From Corynebacterium atypicum (lineage in GTDB: Bacteria > Actinomycetota > Actinomycetes > Mycobacteriales > Mycobacteriaceae): a DNA stretch of 64,000 nt. The position numbers and the translations under genes were made by a program. The stretch is from contig NZ_CP008944.1 of assembly GCF_000732945.1 (NCBI RefSeq), positions 962,553-1,026,552 on the forward strand, written 5' to 3'. The notes under the pieces are model-generated. The model did not search any database and had not been told where the DNA came from. It saw only the letters and a list, made by a program, of their open reading frames with translations. Positions 15,776-26,179 of this stretch are shown here, piece after piece; positions within the stretch are counted from its first letter, which is position 1, and each line of letters opens with the position of its first letter.

Positions 15776-17866
15776 ATGGCACTGACCAGCGAGATCCGCC
15801 ATTACGATCCGATCCCCGTCGCTGCGGGCACGACAGTAGGCGCCGCGATGCGCGAGGCAGGCCTGCCGACTAAGGGCGCGGAAGCTATCGTCGTGGCGAA
15901 GGACGCCGCCGGCGAGCTGAAAGATCTTTCTTTTGTTCCGGATGCTGACGCCGAGTTTCTCCCCGTCCCCGCGGATTCGGACGACGGCCGCGCGGTGATC
16001 CGCCACTCCTGCGCGCACGTGCTTGCGCAGGCAGTGCAGGCGGAATTCCCGGGCACCAAGCTGGGCATCGGCCCGGCGGTGGACAACGGCTTCTACTACG
16101 ACTTCGACGTGGCGACGCCGTTCACCCCGGAGGATCTGAAGACGCTGGAAAAGCGGATGAAGAAGATCATCAAGTCCGGGCAGCGCTTCGAGCGCCGCGT
16201 GTGGCAGTCCGCCGACGAGGCCCGCCAGGCCCTGGCCGACGAGCCGTACAAGCTGGAACTCATCGAGGACAAAGGCAATGTCGATCCGGATTCGGACGAG
16301 GCCACCGAGGTCGGTGCCGGGGAGCTGACCGCTTATGACAACGTCAACCCGCGCACCGGCGAGGTGGAGTGGTTCGATCTGTGCCGCGGCCCGCACGTGC
16401 CGACCACCCGGTTCATCCCAGCTTTCTCGCTGACGCGCACGTCTGCCGCCTACTGGCGCGGGGACCAGCGCAACGCGGGCCTGCAGCGCGTGTACGGCAC
16501 GGCCTGGGAGTCTAAGGAAAAGCTTGCGGAGTACGAGCACATGCTCGCCGAGGCGGAGAAGCGCGATCACCGCCGTCTGGGCCAGGAGCTGGATCTGTTC
16601 AGCTTCCCCGACGAGGTCGGCTCGGGCTTTCCCGTCTTCCACCCGGACGGTGGAATCGTGCGCCTGGAGATGGAAGAGCACTCGCGCCGGCGTCACCTCG
16701 AGGCCGGGTACTCGTTTGTCAATACCCCGCACGTGACCAAGGGCGAGCTGTTTAAGACCTCGGGGCACCTCGACTGGTACGCCGACGGGATGTTTCCCCC
16801 GATGCAGCTCGACGGGGAGACGGATGAGGCCGGCAACGTGACCAAACCGGCCCAGGACTACTACGTCAAGCCGATGAACTGCCCGATACACAACCTGATC
16901 TTCGCCTCGCGCGGGCGCAGCTACCGCGAGTTGCCGCTGCGGCTTTTCGAGTTCGGCACGGTGTACCGCTACGAGAAGTCTGGGGTGGTCCACGGGCTGA
17001 CCCGCGCGCGTGGGTTCACCCAGGATGACGCGCACATCTACTGCACGGAGGACCAGCTCGAAGAAGAGCTGACCAGCGTGCTCGAGTTCATCATCTCGCT
17101 GTTGCGCGACTATGGCTTGGACGATTTCTACCTCGAGCTTTCGACTAAGGATCCGGAGAAGTTCGTCGGCAGCGACGAGGTCTGGCAGCGGGCAACCCGC
17201 ATTCTTGCTGACGTCGCGACGAAGTCCGGGTTGGATCTGGTGCCCGACGAAGGCGGCGCCGCGTTTTACGGGCCGAAGATTTCCGTACAGGCCCGCGACG
17301 CGATCGGGCGCACGTGGCAGATGTCTACCGTGCAGCTGGATTTCAACTTGCCCGAGCGCTTCGAGCTCGAGTACACCGCACCGGACGGCTCGAAGCAGCG
17401 CCCGATCATGATTCACCGCGCGCTGTTCGGATCGATTGAGCGCTTCTTCGGCGTGCTGCTAGAGCACTACGCGGGCGCCTTCCCCGCCTGGCTCGCGCCG
17501 CACCAGGTGGTGGGGATCCCGGTCGCCGACGAGTTCAACGCCTACCTCGAGGATGTGGCTCGACAGCTGCGTTCTCGGCGGATCCGGGCCGAGGTGGATA
17601 CCTCGGATGACCGGATGCAGAAGAAGATCCGCAACCACACCACCGCGAAGTCGCCGTTCATGCTGCTGGCCGGCAAGCGGGACGTGGAGGCCGGGGCGGT
17701 AAGCTTCCGGTTCTTGGACGGGACTCAGGTCAACGGGGTACCCGTGGCCAGCGCCGTGGCGGCCATTGCGAGCTGGGTCGAGTCCAGGCGAAACGATCAG
17801 CCGACGCAGGAGTCCATGACGGTTCTTCTAGAAGGCGTCGCCGGGGGCGGTGTGCAGGGTGCCTAA
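15776..17866 (+). CDS. thrS: Threonyl-tRNA synthetase
   Basis: Class II aminoacyl-tRNA synthetase charging tRNA-Thr. 696 residues with an N-terminal TGS domain (about 1-65), the editing domain with [11 protein letters not shown], the catalytic core with [10 protein letters not shown] (zinc-ligand Cys), motif 2 [20 protein letters not shown] and motif 3 with [13 protein letters not shown], then the anticodon-binding domain (about 565-670). ATG 15776 follows GGAGCGCTGAGAGTTCAC. The stop overlaps the start of the HIT gene, giving translational coupling. Confidence 0.97.
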   Translation: MALTSEIRHYDPIPVAAGTTVGAAMREAGLPTKGAEAIVVAKDAAGELKDLSFVPDADAEFLPVPADSDDGRAVIRHSCAHVLAQAVQAEFPGTKLGIGPAVDNGFYYDFDVATPFTPEDLKTLEKRMKKIIKSGQRFERRVWQSADEARQALADEPYKLELIEDKGNVDPDSDEATEVGAGELTAYDNVNPRTGEVEWFDLCRGPHVPTTRFIPAFSLTRTSAAYWRGDQRNAGLQRVYGTAWESKEKLAEYEHMLAEAEKRDHRRLGQELDLFSFPDEVGSGFPVFHPDGGIVRLEMEEHSRRRHLEAGYSFVNTPHVTKGELFKTSGHLDWYADGMFPPMQLDGETDEAGNVTKPAQDYYVKPMNCPIHNLIFASRGRSYRELPLRLFEFGTVYRYEKSGVVHGLTRARGFTQDDAHIYCTEDQLEEELTSVLEFIISLLRDYGLDDFYLELSTKDPEKFVGSDEVWQRATRILADVATKSGLDLVPDEGGAAFYGPKISVQARDAIGRTWQMSTVQLDFNLPERFELEYTAPDGSKQRPIMIHRALFGSIERFFGVLLEHYAGAFPAWLAPHQVVGIPVADEFNAYLEDVARQLRSRRIRAEVDTSDDRMQKKIRNHTTAKSPFMLLAGKRDVEAGAVSFRFLDGTQVNGVPVASAVAAIASWVESRRNDQPTQESMTVLLEGVAGGGVQGA

Positions 17867-18470
17867 CATACCGCAGCGCAACGAGGACGCCGGTAAGGAA
17901 GGCGAGCCTGCCGGCTGCGTTACCGATCGCGGGGTGGGCGAGCCCGACGGCTTAGAGCGACTCTGGGCTCCCTATCGGATGGACTACATCACGACGCGTC
18001 CGGACGGCACGGACGCGAAGAGCGGCGGTTGTTCCAAGGGCAGTGGGGATCCTTTTGTCGACGCGCCGAAGATGAGCGACGAGGACGCGCTGATTGTGGC
18101 TCGTGGGCAGGAGGTCTACTGCATCTTGAACCTCTTTCCTTACAACGCCGGGCACATGATGGTGATCCCGTACCGCCAGGTAGTCAACATCGAAGACCTG
18201 ACCGCGAGCGAGTCACGCGAGATGATGGAGTTTGCCCAGGAGGCGGTGCGCACCTTGAAGCAGGTCTCGCACCCCGATGGCGTCAACATCGGGTTCAACC
18301 TCGGGCACGGCTCCGGCGGCTCGGTGCGTTCCCACCTGCATATGCACGTGGTGCCGCGCTGGTCTGGGGACGCGAATTTTATGACGATCCTGGGGGGCAC
18401 CAAGGTCCTGCCACAGCTGCTTTCGACGACACGGCAGCTTCTGGCAGAGTCTTGGGGGCGCGCGTGCTGA
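17859..18470 (+). CDS. HIT-family Ap4A phosphorylase-like protein
   Basis: 203 residues; the histidine triad appears as [10 protein letters not shown] near the C-terminus, preceded by [14 protein letters not shown]. In mycobacteria the HIT gene in the same order (thrS, HIT, pgsA, patA, pimA) encodes an Ap4A phosphorylase (Rv2613c), so degradation of Ap4A produced by aminoacyl-tRNA synthetases is the likely job. GTG 17859 was chosen because GGGGGCGG lies about 8 nt upstream; GTG 17850 is too close to it. It overlaps thrS by 8 nt and pgsA by 7 nt. Confidence 0.87.
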   Translation: MPNIPQRNEDAGKEGEPAGCVTDRGVGEPDGLERLWAPYRMDYITTRPDGTDAKSGGCSKGSGDPFVDAPKMSDEDALIVARGQEVYCILNLFPYNAGHMMVIPYRQVVNIEDLTASESREMMEFAQEAVRTLKQVSHPDGVNIGFNLGHGSGGSVRSHLHMHVVPRWSGDANFMTILGGTKVLPQLLSTTRQLLAESWGRAC

Positions 18471-19183
18471 GCGTCGCTGGCCGCAGACCCGCCGCCGTGG
18501 TTGTGGAACCGGTGGCACGGGCTGTCCTGCGCGCCGGGCTCACACCTAACGTGGTGACGGTGCTGGGTACGGTGTTGACCTGCGTTGCCACGCTGGTGCT
18601 GATCCCGAGCGACCACCTTTTCGCCGCCGCGATCGTGTGCGCGGTGTGCACGAGTGCCGATCTGATCGATGGCACCATGGCCAGGCTGCGCGGCGGCGGC
18701 ACGGCGTTCGGCGCGACGCTGGACGCGAGCTGCGACAGGATCACCGACGGGGCGCTGTTCGGCGCTATCGTCTGGTGGCTCGTTTTTGTCGACTCCGCTG
18801 ATCGGCCCACGGTGGCCGCCGCGTTGGTTGTACTTGTCTCCTCGCAGGTGATCTCTTACGTGAAGGCTCGCGGCGAGGCCGGAGGGCTGGCAATCACCGG
18901 CGGGCTGATCGAGCGCGCGGAACGGCTCATCGTGGGGCTTGTCGGCCTGGGGCTCGAGGGCCTCGGTGTCGCCTACGCCCTGGAGGTGGCCATCTGGGTG
19001 TTGGCCGCCGGCTCAGTTTTTACCGTCTGCCAGCGGTTGTGGCGCGCCTCGAAGGACCCGGGCGCGCGGCGCACAATCGCGCCGCCGGCCGGCGCCACCG
19101 ACGCTGGCAGCGCGGTTTCGCCGGACGATTCGGCGGCTGGCGCGGCCAAGACTATTCAGAACCGGCGGGGGAGGCGGAAGTGA
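18464..19183 (+). CDS. pgsA: CDP-alcohol phosphatidyltransferase, probable phosphatidylinositol phosphate synthase
   Basis: Integral membrane enzyme of about 239 residues. The CDP-alcohol phosphatidyltransferase signature D-x2-DG-x2-AR-x8-G-x3-D-x3-D is complete in DLIDGTMARLRGGGTAFG followed by ATLDASCDR. Upstream of patA and pimA, the mycobacterial equivalent (Rv2612c) makes phosphatidylinositol phosphate from CDP-diacylglycerol and inositol phosphate, so that assignment is favoured over phosphatidylglycerophosphate synthesis. The C-terminal 40 residues are a polar extension. GTG 18464 overlaps the HIT stop, and the stop overlaps patA as GTGA. Confidence 0.87.
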   Translation: MLSVAGRRPAAVVVEPVARAVLRAGLTPNVVTVLGTVLTCVATLVLIPSDHLFAAAIVCAVCTSADLIDGTMARLRGGGTAFGATLDASCDRITDGALFGAIVWWLVFVDSADRPTVAAALVVLVSSQVISYVKARGEAGGLAITGGLIERAERLIVGLVGLGLEGLGVAYALEVAIWVLAAGSVFTVCQRLWRASKDPGARRTIAPPAGATDAGSAVSPDDSAAGAAKTIQNRRGRRK

Positions 19184-20088
19184 ACAAGCCGTTTTTTGCA
19201 CCCGACTTTGCGGCGTTGGGCTACTTGCTTGGCTGGCGGGTGGTGCGCTTTCTGCCGCACCGGCTGGTGCTGGCGCTGGCCGAGAAGGCCGCAGACTGGG
19301 CGAGTAACAACGGCGCGGGCATGAACCAGCTCTGCAAGAACCTTATGCGCGTCGTCGGCCCGGAAAACGTCACCCGCAGGCTAGTGCGGGATTCGGTGCG
19401 CTCTTATGCCCGCTATTGGGCGGAGGCGTTCCGCCTGCCGTCGCTAGCCGGCGACCCGGAGCTATTGGACCGACTGCAGAGCGGGATCGTTGGTGAAGAG
19501 CGTTTCCAGCGCTCTTTTTCTTCGGGCCGCGGGGTGATCCTCGTCCTCCCGCACACCGGTAACTGGGATATGGCCGGCATGTACGTCACGGGCAGGTACA
19601 CCACGTTTACCACTGTCGCTGAGCGGGTGCGCCCGGAGGTGCTTTTCGACGCCTTCGTGGATTATCGCCGCCAGCTGGGCTTCGAGGTGCTCGCCCACGC
19701 CGGCGGCCCGGCGCCAATGGGCCGGTTGCGCGAGGTACTCGAAGATGGCGGTGTTGTGTGCTTGGTCGGCGAGCGAGACCTTAAAGGCCACGGGGCGAAG
19801 GTGGAGTTTTTCGGCGAGGAGACGACGATGCCGACGGGCTCGGTGGACCTCGCGCGCGAGACCGGCGCTGCGCTGCACGTGGTGCATTGCTGGTTTGCCG
19901 GCAGCCAGTGGGGCTTTAGCGTCGGCGAGGAAGTGGCGCACACCACTCAGGCGCAGATGATGCAAGAAGTCGCCGACCAGTTCGCCCGGAATATCGCTGC
20001 CCACCCCGAGGACTGGCATATGCTGCAGCCGCTGTGGCCGAAGGATAGGAAGCGGCGCCGGAAGGCCCGGTCCGGTCGGGAGGTGTAA
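19180..20088 (+). CDS. patA: Phosphatidylinositol mannoside acyltransferase PatA
   Basis: A 302-residue member of the lipid A biosynthesis acyltransferase (HtrB-like) family. The catalytic HxxxxD motif is HTGNWD at about residue 126, and GERDLKGHGAKVEFFG is a second conserved block. It acylates the mannose of phosphatidylinositol mannosides on the inner face of the membrane. GTG 19180 shares four bases with the pgsA stop, and pimA starts 2 nt after its own stop, so all three are translationally coupled. Confidence 0.92.
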   Translation: MNKPFFAPDFAALGYLLGWRVVRFLPHRLVLALAEKAADWASNNGAGMNQLCKNLMRVVGPENVTRRLVRDSVRSYARYWAEAFRLPSLAGDPELLDRLQSGIVGEERFQRSFSSGRGVILVLPHTGNWDMAGMYVTGRYTTFTTVAERVRPEVLFDAFVDYRRQLGFEVLAHAGGPAPMGRLREVLEDGGVVCLVGERDLKGHGAKVEFFGEETTMPTGSVDLARETGAALHVVHCWFAGSQWGFSVGEEVAHTTQAQMMQEVADQFARNIAAHPEDWHMLQPLWPKDRKRRRKARSGREV

Positions 20089-20090
20089 CC

Positions 20091-21212
20091 ATGCGAGTGG
20101 GACTCGTGTGCCCCTATTCCTTCGACCAGCCCGGCGGTGTGCAGGCGCACGTCCTGGACCTTGCCGCCCAGCTGCGCGACCGCGGGCACGTCGCCCAGGT
20201 CCTCGGACCGGCAAGCCTAGACACCGAGATGCCGGAATGGGTGGTCAAAGGCGGGCGCTCTATCGCCATTCCCTACAACGGTTCCGTGGCGCGGTTGGCG
20301 ATCGGCCCGCACGTGGTCCGCGCAGTCGATACGTTCATCCGCGGCGGGCGGTTCGACATCTTGCACATCCACGAGCCGAACTCGCCGAGCTTTTCTATGG
20401 TGGCGCTCGCCCGCGCGCGTGGGCCCATTGTGGCCACCTACCATGCCTCGGCGAGCGGCTCGAAACTGCTGAAAACGTTTCTTCCGGTGTTGCGCCCCGC
20501 GCTGGAGAAGATCCGCGGCGGTATCGCGGTCTCTGAGCTCGCCCGGCGCTGGCAGGTCGAGCAGCTCGGCGGCGACCCGGTGCTCATCCCCAACGGCGTC
20601 AACACTCGGGCCTTTACCCAGGCGCGCACGGCACACGCGGGGCTCGTAGCGCCAAGCGCAGACACCCGGCCGGTGCGCGTGGTGTTTCTGGGCCGCATCG
20701 ACGAGCCGCGCAAAGGTTTAACCGTGTTGTTGGCGGCGCTCGATCGGATGACGCTGCGTAGCAAAGTGCACGTCACGGTGATCGGGGGCGGGCGCGCCCC
20801 GCAGGCGGCGGGGGTGGACTTTGTCGGGCGGGTCGACGAGGCTAAGAAGGCGGAGCTATTGGGGTCCGCGGACCTCTACGTCGCGCCGAATCTCGGCGGC
20901 GAGAGCTTCGGCATCGTGCTGGTCGAGGCCATGGCAGCCGGCTGCGCGGTCGTCGCCAGCGACTTGGAGGCTTTTGCCGCGGTGTGCGCTGCCGAGCGCA
21001 CGGACCCGGCCGGTGTCTTGTTCCCGGTCGGCGACGCCGCGGCGTTAGCTCAGACCCTCGACCGGCTGGTCGCCGATCCGCAGCTGCGGGCGTGCTATCA
21101 GGCCCGCGGGGTGATCCGGGCGCGGCGCTACGACTGGGCGGACGTGACCAGGAGGATCGAGGCGGTCTATGAGACCGTAGCGGACGGCACGACGGTGCGG
21201 GTGGGCAGATGA
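20091..21212 (+). CDS. pimA: Phosphatidylinositol alpha-mannosyltransferase PimA
   Basis: GT4-family GT-B glycosyltransferase that transfers mannose from GDP-mannose to phosphatidylinositol, starting PIM and lipoglycan synthesis. 373 residues. The N-terminal PYSFDQPGGVQAHVLDLA is characteristic of PimA, HIHEPNSPSFS follows, and the C-terminal nucleotide-sugar site reads ESFGIVLVEAMAAGCAVVASD (E-x7-E). The start ATG has GGGAGG 7-8 nt upstream. It is the fourth gene of the thrS-linked operon and overlaps the next gene by 4 nt. Confidence 0.95.
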   Translation: MRVGLVCPYSFDQPGGVQAHVLDLAAQLRDRGHVAQVLGPASLDTEMPEWVVKGGRSIAIPYNGSVARLAIGPHVVRAVDTFIRGGRFDILHIHEPNSPSFSMVALARARGPIVATYHASASGSKLLKTFLPVLRPALEKIRGGIAVSELARRWQVEQLGGDPVLIPNGVNTRAFTQARTAHAGLVAPSADTRPVRVVFLGRIDEPRKGLTVLLAALDRMTLRSKVHVTVIGGGRAPQAAGVDFVGRVDEAKKAELLGSADLYVAPNLGGESFGIVLVEAMAAGCAVVASDLEAFAAVCAAERTDPAGVLFPVGDAAALAQTLDRLVADPQLRACYQARGVIRARRYDWADVTRRIEAVYETVADGTTVRVGR

Positions 21213-21715
21213 GTACCTGGTTGGTCGTCTCTGCGGTGGCGCTTGCCGTGGTGGTGGCGATGTGGGCGTTGCTCACGGCGCAGCGGCTGAATCGCTTGCA
21301 CATCCGCACCGATGCCGCGCTGCAGAATCTAGGCCACGCGCTCGATCACCGGGCGAGCCTGGCAGAAGTGCTCTTAGGGGCCGATGACCCGGGGCTGGCC
21401 GCGGCCGCCGAGCGCGCCCAGGCCGTGGAGGTGCGCTGGGAAAACCTCGCCGAACGGGTAGCGCGAGAACGCGAGCTCGCCGCGCTGGTCGACGCGCATT
21501 TCGCGTCGGACAGCTCGTCTCTCGCCGCCGCAAACGCTCGGGTAGAAATGGCGATGCGGTTTTATAACGACGCGGTGCGCGTGACCCGAGGCCTGCGGCT
21601 GCGGCCGATGGTGCGGCTGTTTCGGCTGGGCGGTACCGCGAAGTTGCCGAAATATTTCGAAGAGACGCACCGTGCGGCTGTGTCGCATGACACAATGGGG
21701 GAGTCGGACTCCTAG
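21209..21715 (+). CDS. LemA-like membrane-anchored conserved hypothetical protein
   Basis: 168 residues. One N-terminal membrane helix (about 4-26) is followed by a long alpha-helical region. The C-terminal half, with a YNDAVR element and a late KYFEE, resembles the LemA family, so a LemA-like helical domain is proposed. Function is unknown. ATG overlaps the pimA stop as ATGA, placing it in the PIM operon and suggesting an envelope role. Confidence 0.6.
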   Translation: MSTWLVVSAVALAVVVAMWALLTAQRLNRLHIRTDAALQNLGHALDHRASLAEVLLGADDPGLAAAAERAQAVEVRWENLAERVARERELAALVDAHFASDSSSLAAANARVEMAMRFYNDAVRVTRGLRLRPMVRLFRLGGTAKLPKYFEETHRAAVSHDTMGESDS

Positions 21716-21737
21716 ACCGCCGATAGAAAGGTCGACC

Positions 21738-22559
21738 ATGCCGCGCTTCGAAGACATCCTCCACCTGGAGAGAATCGACACGGATATCTTTCGCGGCGCC
21801 GCTTTTCCTAGCAAACTGAAGCGGACCTTCGGCGGACAGGTGGCGGCACAGGCGCTGGTAGCCGCCGTCGCCACGGTGGCGGACGAGCGCACTGTGCATT
21901 CCCTGCATGGCTATTTTCTGCGCCCGGGCAGGTCCGAGGAGCCGACGGTTTTCCTCGTCGACCGGCTGCGTGACGGGCGCAGCTTCTCGGCACGCGCGGT
22001 GCGCGCGGTTCAGGGTGGCCAGACGATTTTTAGCATGCAGGCCAGCTTTCATCGCCGCGGCGATCACGGTCCTGATCACTCCGATCAGATGCGCAAGGTC
22101 CCGCCCCCGGAGGGCGTGCCCGAGCTGGCCAGATTGAACCCAGATCGCGTCGGCGAGTTGCTCAAGGAATGGGGTGACTGGGACTTAAGGGTAGTTTCGC
22201 CGGACTGCTATGAGTCCAATAAATACGCCGCTAGCCAGCAGGTAGTCTGGTTTCGTTCGAGGCACAAGCTGCCGGACGCCGCCGGGTTTCACCAGTGCAC
22301 GCTCGCCTATATGTCTGATATGACTCTGCTGCACTCTGCGTTAGTGCCTCACCCTGGGCAGGAGGTGCAGATGGCGAGCCTGGACCATGCCCTGTGGTTT
22401 GTCCGCGAGTTTCGGGCAGACGATTGGCTCCTCTACGACCAAACTTCACCCTCGGCGCACTCCGGCCGGGCGCTCACCTCAGGGCGGATCTTTAATCGGG
22501 CCGGTGAGCTGGTCGCCGTGGCCACCCAGGAGGGGTTGGTGCGGACCAGCCGTGGTTAG
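21738..22559 (+). CDS. tesB: Acyl-CoA thioesterase II (TesB family)
   Basis: 273 residues forming a double hot-dog fold. [13 protein letters not shown] near the N-terminus and a C-terminal half with [21 protein letters not shown] and [16 protein letters not shown] match TesB thioesterases, which hydrolyse medium and long acyl-CoA. The catalytic Asp/Thr/Gln set is consistent with D in ASLDHA and S/T and Q downstream. ATG 21738 has GAAAGG 8 nt upstream. It follows the PIM operon by 22 nt and may be co-transcribed. Confidence 0.92.
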   Translation: MPRFEDILHLERIDTDIFRGAAFPSKLKRTFGGQVAAQALVAAVATVADERTVHSLHGYFLRPGRSEEPTVFLVDRLRDGRSFSARAVRAVQGGQTIFSMQASFHRRGDHGPDHSDQMRKVPPPEGVPELARLNPDRVGELLKEWGDWDLRVVSPDCYESNKYAASQQVVWFRSRHKLPDAAGFHQCTLAYMSDMTLLHSALVPHPGQEVQMASLDHALWFVREFRADDWLLYDQTSPSAHSGRALTSGRIFNRAGELVAVATQEGLVRTSRG

Positions 22560-22667
22560 CCCGCAGGTTCATCCCGGGGCCGCTCAGCCTTAACCTCGGC
22601 GCAGCGCCCCGGATGCACCCGAGCGAGCAACGGTGCGTGCACCTGCGGGGCCTATGCCGGGGCTGCG

Positions 22668-22673
22668 TATACT
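22668..22673 (+). promoter_or_regulatory. Possible -10 element upstream of yebC
   Basis: TATACT is a near-perfect -10 hexamer in the 239-bp gap between tesB and yebC, about 125 nt before the yebC start. No good -35 accompanies it. Confidence 0.35.
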
Positions 22674-22798
22674 TTAGCCCGGCAGTTGGGCGAGTATCGT
22701 CTACGGCTCCTGCGCGCCAAGCTCCGCGCGGCGCGGGGCCCCAGGCTTCGGACAGCGGTCGGCGCAGCGAGCAGAGAAAGAACGCAGAAAGGACGTTT

Positions 22799-23554
22799 AT
22801 GTCAGGACATTCTAAGTGGGCAACGACCAAGCATAAGAAGGCGGCGAACGACGCCAAGCGGGGCAAGGAGTTTGCCAAGCTCATTAAGAATATCGAGGTC
22901 GCGGCGCGTACCGGGGGCGGGGACCCGGCCGCCAACCCGACGCTCGACGATATGATCAAGAAGGCCAAGAAGGCCTCCGTGCCCAATGACAATATCGAGC
23001 GTGCCCGCAAGCGCGGTTCCGGCGAGGAAGCCGGCGGTGCGGACTGGCAGACGATTATGTACGAGGGCTACGGGCCCAACGGGGTGGGCATGCTCATCGA
23101 GTGCCTGACGGATAACCGCAATCGCGCCGCGACCGAGGTGCGTACCGCGATGACGAAGAACGGCGGGAACATGGCTGATTCCGGTGCGGTCAGCTATATG
23201 TTCCACCGCAAGGGCGTAGCCCAGGTGCCGGCCGCCGGGTTGAGCGAAGACGACATCTTGATGGCCGTCCTCGACGCGGGTGCTGAAGAGGTCAATGAGT
23301 CTGGCGAGTTCTTCGAGATCGTCTCCGCGCCCGAAGACCTTTCCACGGTGCGCGCGGCCCTCGAGGAAGCCGGGATCAAGGTCGAAGACGCCGACCAGGA
23401 CTTCCGCGCAGACGTTGTGGCTCCCTGCGAGGAGGCGGACGCGCGCAAGGTGCTTCGGCTTATCGACGCTCTGGAGGATAGTGACGACGTGCAGAACGTG
23501 TACACGAACATGGAGCTTTCCGACGCCGCCGCTGCGGCCTTGGCGGAGGACTAA
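22799..23554 (+). CDS. YebC/PmpR family protein
   Basis: 251 residues beginning [20 protein letters not shown], the hallmark start of this family, with [22 protein letters not shown] in the middle. Family members act as transcriptional regulators and, as shown for some, as factors that relieve ribosome stalling at proline stretches. ATG 22799 has AAAGGA upstream. Its placement before ruvCAB is the standard bacterial arrangement. Confidence 0.95.
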   Translation: MSGHSKWATTKHKKAANDAKRGKEFAKLIKNIEVAARTGGGDPAANPTLDDMIKKAKKASVPNDNIERARKRGSGEEAGGADWQTIMYEGYGPNGVGMLIECLTDNRNRAATEVRTAMTKNGGNMADSGAVSYMFHRKGVAQVPAAGLSEDDILMAVLDAGAEEVNESGEFFEIVSAPEDLSTVRAALEEAGIKVEDADQDFRADVVAPCEEADARKVLRLIDALEDSDDVQNVYTNMELSDAAAAALAED

Positions 23555-23646
23555 TCCACGCACCCGGCGCCTTCGGTAGTATGTGCTAATGAAGAGTCGG
23601 CCGCGAAGCGCCCGCCCCGGCCCGCGCCTGCGGGCGAGGGCGAAAG

Positions 23647-24354
23647 GTGGCGAGCGTTCAAGTTGTGGAGGGCGGTGCCGTCACGGTGACTGTGCAGGGG
23701 CTGCGCGTTATGGGGATTGACCCCGGCCTGACCAGGTGTGGGCTCTCAGTAGTGCAAGCGGGACGAGGGCGCAGCGTGCTTCCCGTGGCTGTCGGGGTGG
23801 CGCGCACGCCCGCGGACGCCGACCTCACCGACCGCCTGCTCGAGCTTTCCCGAGGGGTCTCCGGGTGGATGGACGAATACCGTCCGGACGTGGTGGCTAT
23901 CGAGCGTATCTTCGAGCGCGGAAACGTCTCGACGGTCATGCACACCGCCCACGCCGTCGGCGTGCTCGTGCTGGCGGCCGCGGAGCGGGGCCTACCTGTG
24001 CACATGTACACCCCGAGCGAGGCCAAGAAGGCGATTTCGGGCAACGGCCGGGCCGACAAAAAGCAGATGACGGCGATGATCACCCGGATCCTGGGGCTCA
24101 GCGAGCCGCCCAAGCCCGCGGACGCAGCCGATGCGCTGGCGATCGCGGTCTGCCACTGCTGGCGCGCGCCGTACCTAGCCCGCCAGGCCGAGGTAGAAGG
24201 CCGCATGACTGCCCAGCGCCGCCGGCTCGAGGAGCGTCATCGCGCGCTGGCACGCGAGCAGCGACTCGCGCGGGAAGGCGGCCCGCAGCGGGCGGAAGAC
24301 AAGCGCAGCGAGCGCCACCAGCGCGCCCGCGCGCTCGGCGTCGAAGCAGGTTAA
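23647..24354 (+). CDS. ruvC: Crossover junction endodeoxyribonuclease RuvC
   Basis: Resolves Holliday junctions together with RuvAB. The catalytic acidic residues lie in MGIDPGLTRCG, AIERIFERGNV and DAADALAIAVCH. About 235 residues, longer than usual owing to a charged Arg/Glu-rich C-terminal tail of about 50 residues. GTG 23647 has GAGGG 6-7 nt upstream; in-frame GTG 23686 would start nearer the conserved domain but is 13 nt from GGAGGG. ruvA follows after 13 nt. Confidence 0.95.
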   Translation: MASVQVVEGGAVTVTVQGLRVMGIDPGLTRCGLSVVQAGRGRSVLPVAVGVARTPADADLTDRLLELSRGVSGWMDEYRPDVVAIERIFERGNVSTVMHTAHAVGVLVLAAAERGLPVHMYTPSEAKKAISGNGRADKKQMTAMITRILGLSEPPKPADAADALAIAVCHCWRAPYLARQAEVEGRMTAQRRRLEERHRALAREQRLAREGGPQRAEDKRSERHQRARALGVEAG

Positions 24355-24367
24355 AGGAGAGTCTATA

Positions 24368-24970
24368 GTGATTGCGTCTTTGCGCGGGACCGTGGTCTCG
24401 GTGGAGCTGAACGGCGCGGTGATCGAGTGTGCCGGGGTGGGCTACTTTTTTACGGCCACCCCGCAGACCTTGGCCACGCTGCGCCGCGGCGAAGAGGCGC
24501 AGGTGCTCACCACCATGGTCCTGCGCGACGACGCCGTTTCGCTTTACGGGTTTAGCGCCGCGGAGCAGCGCGCGATGTTCAGCCTGCTGCAGACCGTCAG
24601 CGGCCTGGGGCCGAGGCTGGCCCTGGCCAGCCTCGCGGTGCTCGATCCCGAAGAGATCGCCCGCGCGGTACGCGGCAAGGACCTGAAAACCCTGCAGACC
24701 ATCCCCGGTGTGGGCAAGCGCATGGCCGAGCGGATGAGCCTCGAGCTCGCCGAGAAGGTGGCCGGGTTCGCAAGCGCCGAACCGGAGGAGCAGGGCGCGG
24801 CCGCGGTACCCGACTCGCCCGCGGCCGGGCAAGTGACCGCCGCCTTGGTGGGGCTGGGCTTTACGGAAAAGCAGGCCGGCGAGGCCGTCGCCGCGGTGTT
24901 TGCCAGCGACGCGGACCTAGATACCTCCGCCGCGCTGCGCGCGGCCTTGCGCCGGCTGGGAAAGAAATAA
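24368..24970 (+). CDS. ruvA: Holliday junction DNA helicase subunit RuvA
   Basis: 200 residues: an N-terminal OB fold (IASLRGTVVSVELNGAVIEC), two helix-hairpin-helix elements (including LQTIPGVGKRMAERM) and a C-terminal domain that contacts RuvB. It binds the four-way junction and loads RuvB. GTG start with AAAGGAG upstream. It sits between ruvC and ruvB with short gaps. Confidence 0.97.
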   Translation: MIASLRGTVVSVELNGAVIECAGVGYFFTATPQTLATLRRGEEAQVLTTMVLRDDAVSLYGFSAAEQRAMFSLLQTVSGLGPRLALASLAVLDPEEIARAVRGKDLKTLQTIPGVGKRMAERMSLELAEKVAGFASAEPEEQGAAAVPDSPAAGQVTAALVGLGFTEKQAGEAVAAVFASDADLDTSAALRAALRRLGKK

Positions 24971-24979
24971 GGCGAGCGC

Positions 24980-26104
24980 ATGAGCGGAATAGAACGAACC
25001 GAATTCCAGTTGCCGGACGACGCCTTGCCGGGCGGATCCGGCGCCGGCGGGGGTGTGGGAGCCCAACCAGACGCCGCGGCGGCGAAGTCAAAAAATCCCG
25101 AGCTTGCCAGCCACCTGCAGGCCGGCGAAGGCGAGGTAGAAAAGAACCTGCGGCCGCGCTCGCTGGGCGAGTTCATCGGCCAGACCAAGGTCAGGCAACA
25201 GCTATCCCTGGTGCTCACTGGGGCGAAGAACCGCGGTGTGACCCCGGACCACATCCTCCTTTCCGGCCCGCCAGGGCTAGGCAAAACGACGATGGCGATG
25301 ATCATTGCCCAGGAGATGGGCACGAGCCTGCGGATGACGTCCGGCCCCGCGTTGGAGCGCTCGGGGGACCTCGCGGCAATGCTTTCGAACCTCATGGAAG
25401 GCGACGTTCTCTTCATCGACGAGATCCACCGCATGGCCCGCCCGGCCGAGGAAATGCTCTACATGGCCATGGAGGATTTCCGCATCGACGTCATCGTGGG
25501 CAAGGGGCCGGGGGCCACCTCTATCCCCCTCGACCTGCCGCCGTTCACCCTGGTGGCGGCGACCACCAGGGCGGGGATGCTCACCGGGCCACTGCGCGAC
25601 CGCTTCGGGTTTACCGCCCAGATGGAGTTCTACGACGCCGCGGACTTGACGCGCGTGGTCACCCGCGCGGCGTCGATACTCGGGGTCGACATCGACGCGG
25701 ACGCCGCCCGAGAAATCGCGTCGCGCTCGCGCGGCACCCCGCGCATCGCCAACCGCCTGCTGCGCCGCGTCCGCGACTACGCCGAGGTCAACTCCGACGG
25801 GTGGGTGGACCTTTCGGCCGCGCGCGGCGCGCTCGAAGTCTTCGACGTGGACGAAGCGGGCCTGGATCGCCTCGACCGCGCGGTGCTTGAGTGCCTGATC
25901 AAGGGGCACGGCGGCGGTCCGGTGGGGGTGGGGACACTTGCCGTGGCCGTCGGAGAAGAGCCGGCGACCATCGAAGAAGTCTGCGAGCCCTACCTTGTGC
26001 GCGCTGGGTTCATCGCTCGCACCGGCCGCGGCCGGGTGGCCACAGCCGCCGCGTGGCGGCACCTGGGCCTGGATGCCCCGGAAGGAGCCCCCGGCCTCTT
26101 CTAG
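24980..26104 (+). CDS. ruvB: Holliday junction branch migration helicase RuvB
   Basis: 374-residue AAA+ motor of the RuvABC resolvasome. Walker A is [12 protein letters not shown], Walker B is LFIDEIHRM, and the arginine finger region GPLRDRFG and winged-helix C-terminus ([19 protein letters not shown]) are intact. A 45-residue N-terminal extension rich in Gly/Ala precedes the conserved [15 protein letters not shown] 24980 lies 9 nt after ruvA. Confidence 0.97.
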   Translation: MSGIERTEFQLPDDALPGGSGAGGGVGAQPDAAAAKSKNPELASHLQAGEGEVEKNLRPRSLGEFIGQTKVRQQLSLVLTGAKNRGVTPDHILLSGPPGLGKTTMAMIIAQEMGTSLRMTSGPALERSGDLAAMLSNLMEGDVLFIDEIHRMARPAEEMLYMAMEDFRIDVIVGKGPGATSIPLDLPPFTLVAATTRAGMLTGPLRDRFGFTAQMEFYDAADLTRVVTRAASILGVDIDADAAREIASRSRGTPRIANRLLRRVRDYAEVNSDGWVDLSAARGALEVFDVDEAGLDRLDRAVLECLIKGHGGGPVGVGTLAVAVGEEPATIEEVCEPYLVRAGFIARTGRGRVATAAAWRHLGLDAPEGAPGLF

Positions 26105-26179
26105 GCCCGCGCCAAGCGCGCGCCTTCCGGGTGGGCCTCTGGTTAGCGTGGCTGCGATCTGTCTGGCACAGTATGTGCC

